This document shows positions 8,407-11,741 of a stretch of 11,741 nucleotides of DNA, piece after piece. The notes under the pieces were generated by a model. It saw only the letters and a program-made list of their open reading frames with translations, was not told the origin of the DNA and did not search any database. Made by a program: the position numbers and the translations under genes. Source of the stretch: Candidatus Kuenenia stuttgartensis (GTDB lineage: Bacteria; Bacteroidota; Bacteroidia; Flavobacteriales_D; Crocinitomicaceae); the NCBI GenBank assembly GCA_943326025.2, contig CALPRR020000065.1, positions 1 through 11,741 on the forward strand, given 5' to 3'. Position 1 is the stretch's first letter. Each line of letters opens with the position of its first letter.

Positions 8407-10272
8407 TTATTTTTTAAACGACGCTTCTAAAATTCGTTTTTCTTTTTCCTTATCTTTTACTTTTCGTGTTAAATATTTTTCAATCATTAAACTTGCAGTT
8501 GGTGCTGCCCATGTACCTCCAAAACCAGCATTTTCAATAAAAACTGCAATTGCTATTTTAGGCTTATCCATCGGAGCAAAACAAGTAAAAACAGCATGAT
8601 CTTCACCTTGTGGATTTTGAACTGTTCCTGTTTTTCCACAAACAATAATTTTTTCTTCGTTATTAATTTTAGCTTTTCCTCCTGTACCTCCATTTACATA
8701 GACAACTCTTCTCATTCCTTCAATAATTGGATCAAAATGTTTTGAATCAATCATTGATCTATGTTTTATTCTAAATTGAAGTAATGACCCTTTTTGTCCA
8801 ATCGATTTAACAAAATGAGGAGTGTAATACCAACCCTTATTAGCTATTATACATGCTATATTAGCCATTTGCAATGGTGTTAGTTTGACCTCTCCTTGAC
8901 CAATAGAAATAGAACGAATTGTTGAAAAAGCCCATCTTAAATGACCATACCATTTATCATAATAAGCTGAATTTGGAATCAATCCTGGACGTAAACCTGT
9001 AGCATCTGCATCAAATTTCTGACCTAATCCAAAGCTCATCATATACTGATACCATTTATTCAATCCGATTTCAGCATCTGCAAATACACTTGTCTTTTTC
9101 CCTTGTTGTAATATTCTTCTCGTTACTGCGTAGTAATATGGATTACATGAAAATTTTATTGCATCAGATAAATTGCCAGCACTAGGATGATTATGACAAC
9201 CTACCATACTTTTATTACACGGAAATCCTGAGTTAGGTGTAATGACACCTTCTTGTAAACCAATTAATGATTGTAATAATTTAAATATAGAACCTGGAGG
9301 ATACTCTGCAGCTAATGGTCTAGGAAAAAGCGGCATATCTTTATCCAAAATTAATTTAGGATAATTTTTTGCAATATTTCTATTTCCTACCATTAAATTT
9401 GGATCATAGGTCGGAGATGAGACAAGAGCTAAAATTTCACCCGTTGAAGGTTCAATAGCTACTATACATCCTCTTTTACCATTCATTAGCTTTTCTCCAT
9501 ATTCTTGAAGAAGAATATCAATTCCCAATTTGAAATTTGGACCTTGTTTAGCAATGGTATCATAAATACCATCCATATATGGTTTTAATTCATTATTTCT
9601 TGCAGATGTAACGATATATCGTATGCCTTTTTGACCTCTTAATTCTTTTTCGTAAAACCGTTCGATACCTGCTCTACCAATATTATCACTTCTTCTATAA
9701 AAATGATCCTCATTTATTTCCTCTTCATTTACTTCTGATAAATATCCGAAAATATTGGCCCCATTCGGATAAGTATAACTTCGCATACTCGTGATTTCTT
9801 CATAAAATCCTGGAAATTTATCTAAATGTGGAGCAATTGTAGCTATTTCTTCTAATGTCATCTCCTTAATAAACGCATACGGTCTATCACTTTGATAATT
9901 AGATTTCGTCTTATAATTATCGTTTTTATCACGATAAGTTCCCTGTTCTTTAATGATTTCTTTAAAACGAATTGCTATTGAATCTTTTGACCAACCTAAA
10001 ACTTGAGCGAAAGCTGCTGTATCTAAATTCTTAACTTCATCTTCGATAAACATCAAATTATAATACGTGCGATTTGAAACCACTTTTACTCCATTTCGAT
10101 CAAAAATCGCTCCTCTCGGAGGAACAATTTGTTTTCTTTTTTCTGCAATTTCTTGAGCCCTTAATGTCCAAGAATCATCTATTACTTGCATGAAAAATAA
10201 CCTAACAATATAAATTATTCCTACTGTTATAATAAATACAATGATTACATACTTTCTTGCGTCGAAATTCAT
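8407..10272 (-). CDS. mrdA: Penicillin-binding protein 2, elongation-specific class B transpeptidase
   Basis: A 621-residue class B PBP: a membrane anchor at about 8-29, then the pedestal/dimerisation region with the hallmark PPRGAIFDRNG (51-61), and a C-terminal transpeptidase domain. Catalytic motifs are S328-I-F-K331 (within YPPGSIFK), S375-C-N377 and K547-T-G549. It crosslinks the glycan strands made by RodA and is a beta-lactam target. Between the nucleophile and the SxN motif is a Cys/His-rich stretch with C352, C359, H360, H362 and C376. E. coli PBP2 has a zinc site in this region whose cysteine is the middle residue of its SxN-equivalent motif, so C376 may be a ligand here; this is inference. 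The start ATG overlaps the mreD stop as ATGA, which supports translational coupling and fixes the start. The tail after about residue 600 is highly charged (KVKDKEKEKR). Assignment as PBP2 rather than PBP3/FtsI follows from the mreD and rodA neighbours. Confidence 0.96.
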   Translation of the reverse strand: MNFDARKYVIIVFIITVGIIYIVRLFFMQVIDDSWTLRAQEIAEKRKQIVPPRGAIFDRNGVKVVSNRTYYNLMFIEDEVKNLDTAAFAQVLGWSKDSIAIRFKEIIKEQGTYRDKNDNYKTKSNYQSDRPYAFIKEMTLEEIATIAPHLDKFPGFYEEITSMRSYTYPNGANIFGYLSEVNEEEINEDHFYRRSDNIGRAGIERFYEKELRGQKGIRYIVTSARNNELKPYMDGIYDTIAKQGPNFKLGIDILLQEYGEKLMNGKRGCIVAIEPSTGEILALVSSPTYDPNLMVGNRNIAKNYPKLILDKDMPLFPRPLAAEYPPGSIFKLLQSLIGLQEGVITPNSGFPCNKSMVGCHNHPSAGNLSDAIKFSCNPYYYAVTRRILQQGKKTSVFADAEIGLNKWYQYMMSFGLGQKFDADATGLRPGLIPNSAYYDKWYGHLRWAFSTIRSISIGQGEVKLTPLQMANIACIIANKGWYYTPHFVKSIGQKGSLLQFRIKHRSMIDSKHFDPIIEGMRRVVYVNGGTGGKAKINNEEKIIVCGKTGTVQNPQGEDHAVFTCFAPMDKPKIAIAVFIENAGFGGTWAAPTASLMIEKYLTRKVKDKEKEKRILEASFKK

Positions 10273-10784
10273 CTTTCTTTTGGCTTACTAACGAAAACTA
10301 CTTGTAAAAGTATACAAAGAAGATAGGATATGGGTAAACTTAAAATAGTTTTTTGCAAAATAAAAAATATCTCATTCCATTTAAACATTTCAAACATGAA
10401 AAACCAAAAATGATGAATCAATAATAGAATTCCAAATACATATACAAACCATTTTTGACCCATTTCAGAAATTGACCCTTCTTTGTTGGAATCATAACCC
10501 TCTCTTGGAGCAAAAATCTTAAATATAAACGGCCTCAAGTAAGCCAAAACTAAAAGCGATGATGAATGTAACCCATATGTATTTGATAATGCATCAATAC
10601 ATAAACCCATAATGCATGCAATCAGTAATAATAAAATTGCATTAATTTCAAAAGGTAGTAAAACAATAAATAATGGATAAATCATTGGGTGAATCCCATA
10701 TCCTATCTCAAGCTGATTGAAAATCAACGATTGTGCTAACACAAAAAATAAAAATCTAAATAATTGTACTAAGATTAATCTCAT
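10269..10784 (-). CDS. mreD: Rod-shape-determining membrane protein MreD
   Basis: A 171-residue, almost wholly hydrophobic protein with about five membrane segments. Family features include an N-terminal helix with FVLAQSLIFNQ, a PLFIVLLPFE segment near 37-46, the G-LCIDALSNTYGLH motif (about 60-73) and the LAYLRPFIFKIFAPREGY stretch (about 80-97). MreD sits in the inner membrane and works with MreC to couple the elongation machinery to PBP2/RodA. It is weakly conserved in general, so the call leans on position as well: ATGA overlaps with mreC upstream and mrdA downstream. A hydrophilic loop after the RP motif (about 92-110) is slightly long. Nothing looks broken. Confidence 0.92.
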   Translation of the reverse strand: MRLILVQLFRFLFFVLAQSLIFNQLEIGYGIHPMIYPLFIVLLPFEINAILLLLIACIMGLCIDALSNTYGLHSSSLLVLAYLRPFIFKIFAPREGYDSNKEGSISEMGQKWFVYVFGILLLIHHFWFFMFEMFKWNEIFFILQKTILSLPISYLLCILLQVVFVSKPKER

Positions 10785-11620
10785 TCTTCTTTATCTTCTG
10801 GTATAGTTTTCTCTAATATACTTTGTTCTTCTTGAAATAAGTTCTTTACGATATAGACATTTTGTATTTTTCTATAATCTTCCGAATATAATAATGAAAC
10901 GTCCCAAAGTGGTTTTCCTTCAACTGTTCCTAAATTTGATATTTTCCCAACCATAATTCCTCTTGGAAAAATCCCTGATCCTCCTCTAGTTACTACATTT
11001 GACCATTTTTTTATTTTAATATCATTAGAAATTCCATCTATAGAACCTATTCGTGAATTTTTTCCATTCCATTTCAACAATCCAAATGCTCCTGAATTTT
11101 CAATCATTACATCTAAATTGATGTCAGCAGTAAGAACTGACTTGACAACTGCATAATTTGCACTTGTATTGTGAATTACTCCAACAATTCCTTTATCAGA
11201 AAATACGCCGTCCCCTCTTTTTACACCTTGTGCGCTTCCGATATTTAAAGTAAAGTAATTGTTTCTTTTGTCGTATGTAGAATTAATTACAACTGCAGGT
11301 AGGTAATCATATTGTTGTTTGTATAATGTATCATTGATTTTTACAATTCCATTATTCAATTTAATAAACGAATTTGGACTCTCCTTTCTTAATCGTATAT
11401 TCTCTTTTTGCAAATTTTCGTTATTTGAACTTAAATTCCAATGTTTTGTAAATTCATATTCTATACTTAAAAAAGAGCCAGCTACTGCTGATGCTGTTGT
11501 AAGGTACTGAGAACGAGGAAAATTTAATGAAGAAAAATAATTTGACAAGGCAAATACTTGCAACAGAACGAACAATAAGAATACTCGAAAACGTCGAAAA
11601 AAAGCCCTTAAATTATGCAT
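10781..11620 (-). CDS. mreC: Rod-shape-determining protein MreC
   Basis: A 279-residue bitopic protein: a short basic cytoplasmic N-terminus (MHNLRAFFRRFR), one membrane helix at about 12-29, a coiled-coil-prone segment around 60-82 (NENLQKENIRLRKES), then the two beta-barrel periplasmic domains of MreC. Diagnostic stretches are NYFTLNIGSAQGVKRGDGVF (121-140) followed by KGIVGVI, and the second-barrel motif VVTRGGSGIFPRGIMVGKI (209-227). MreC oligomers in the periplasm bind PBP2 and stabilise its active conformation. The stop overlaps the mreD start (ATGA). The start is an ATG placed only about 10 bases after the T-run of the preceding hairpin, leaving almost no leader if transcription begins after that point. 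There is no Shine-Dalgarno sequence, as is usual in Bacteroidota. Confidence 0.95.
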   Translation of the reverse strand: MHNLRAFFRRFRVFLLFVLLQVFALSNYFSSLNFPRSQYLTTASAVAGSFLSIEYEFTKHWNLSSNNENLQKENIRLRKESPNSFIKLNNGIVKINDTLYKQQYDYLPAVVINSTYDKRNNYFTLNIGSAQGVKRGDGVFSDKGIVGVIHNTSANYAVVKSVLTADINLDVMIENSGAFGLLKWNGKNSRIGSIDGISNDIKIKKWSNVVTRGGSGIFPRGIMVGKISNLGTVEGKPLWDVSLLYSEDYRKIQNVYIVKNLFQEEQSILEKTIPEDKEE

Positions 11621-11630
11621 TATATAAACG

Positions 11631-11658
11631 AAAAAAGTCCCGAGAATTTCCCGGGACT
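11631..11658 (-). terminator. Intrinsic terminator-like hairpin between mreB and mreC
   Basis: On the minus strand a perfect 7-bp stem, AGTCCCG paired with CGGGACT (11658-11652 with 11642-11636), encloses a 9-base loop and runs straight into six T residues (11636-11631). Five of the seven stem pairs are G-C, in a very AT-rich setting. It sits 20 bases after the mreB stop and ends about 10 bases before the mreC ATG. It fits a rho-independent terminator for mreB, probably partial, since mreC needs transcription from upstream or from a promoter here. Confidence 0.7.
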
Positions 11659-11659
11659 A

Positions 11660-11693
11660 CAAATATAATTGAAATATATTAATCTTTAATCAA
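11660..11693 (-). promoter_or_regulatory. Candidate Bacteroidota-type promoter for mreCD-mrdA-rodA
   Basis: The minus strand reads TATATTTG at 11667-11660, an exact match to the TAnnTTTG -7 element of Bacteroidota. A TTG lies 23 bases upstream (11693-11691), the upper end of the spacing reported for Flavobacterium -33/-7 elements. Transcription would begin inside the 5' arm of the hairpin at 11658-11636. The -33 match is only three bases and overlaps the mreB reading frame, so chance is possible. Confidence 0.35.
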
Positions 11694-11741
11694 GAATTGG
11701 TAACGTTCTACATTTTTCAATGCGATACTTGTTCCTCTTGC
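11679..11741 (-). CDS. mreB: Rod-shape-determining protein MreB, C-terminal fragment (cut by window edge)
   Basis: Reading the minus strand into the window end gives an open frame of 20 residues, ARGTSIALKNVERYQFLIKD, closed by TAA at 11681-11679. This resembles the end of Bacteroidota MreB proteins, which close with an ARG-x-x-(I/V)ALKN-like stretch. It lies directly upstream of mreC, where mreB is expected. MreB is the actin-like cytoplasmic filament that orients side-wall synthesis. Only the tail is visible, so the call relies on context and this short match; the rest of the gene lies beyond base 11741. Confidence 0.8.
   Translation of the reverse strand, partial: ARGTSIALKNVERYQFLIKD

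Noticed and set aside
7895..8599. Plus-strand open frames of 96 and 74 codons opposite rodA and mrdA
   Set aside because: They are antisense shadows of conserved coding sequence; their composition reflects the reverse complement of hydrophobic and motif-rich regions.
11319..11510. Plus-strand open frame of 63 codons opposite mreC
   Set aside because: It is antisense to the MreC coiled-coil region, with no family resemblance and no promoter seen.
1..11741. Mobile element, CRISPR array, defence system or tRNA
   Set aside because: No transposase, integrase, spaced direct repeats, terminal inverted repeats or tRNA-like fold was seen; the window is almost fully occupied by housekeeping-type genes.

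Overview
The window is AT-rich, and every gene I can support lies on the minus strand, so transcription runs from high to low coordinates. The gene set, the lack of recognisable Shine-Dalgarno sequences before the starts, and a TAnnTTTG-type promoter motif near the mreB end all suggest a Bacteroidota bacterium, most likely in the Flavobacteriales. I cannot fix the genus.

The right-hand two thirds is a cell-elongation (rod complex) locus. In transcription order it holds the C-terminal tail of MreB (cut by the window edge), MreC, MreD, the class B penicillin-binding protein PBP2 (mrdA), the SEDS glycosyltransferase RodA and a bifunctional class A PBP of the 1A type. mreC/mreD and mreD/mrdA each share a 4-base ATGA overlap, and mrdA/rodA are 3 bases apart, so these four are tightly coupled. 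MreB filaments guide the complex, MreC and MreD link it to PBP2, RodA polymerises lipid II and PBP2 crosslinks the strands. The class A PBP adds independent polymerase and crosslinking capacity. A clear hairpin with a T-run lies between mreB and mreC, only about 10 bases before the mreC start.

The left-hand third begins with scoA, subunit A of a 3-oxoacid CoA-transferase. Its usual partner scoB is not next to it inside the window. It is followed by two paralogous polytopic membrane proteins of about 600 residues that look like GT-C-fold, lipid-linked-sugar-dependent glycosyltransferases with a C-terminal extracytoplasmic domain. They are 6 and 38 bases from their upstream neighbours, so they probably belong to the same transcription unit as scoA. 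The window ends 47 bases after the last stop codon, in a perfect 13-bp tandem duplication.

No gap exceeds 300 bases. The longest intergenic stretches are about 71 bases (rodA to PBP1A) and 58 bases (mreB to mreC). I see no tRNA, rRNA, CRISPR array, insertion sequence or phage gene. The cell-wall part is conventional. The least understood part is the glycosyltransferase-like pair beside an apparently unpartnered scoA.
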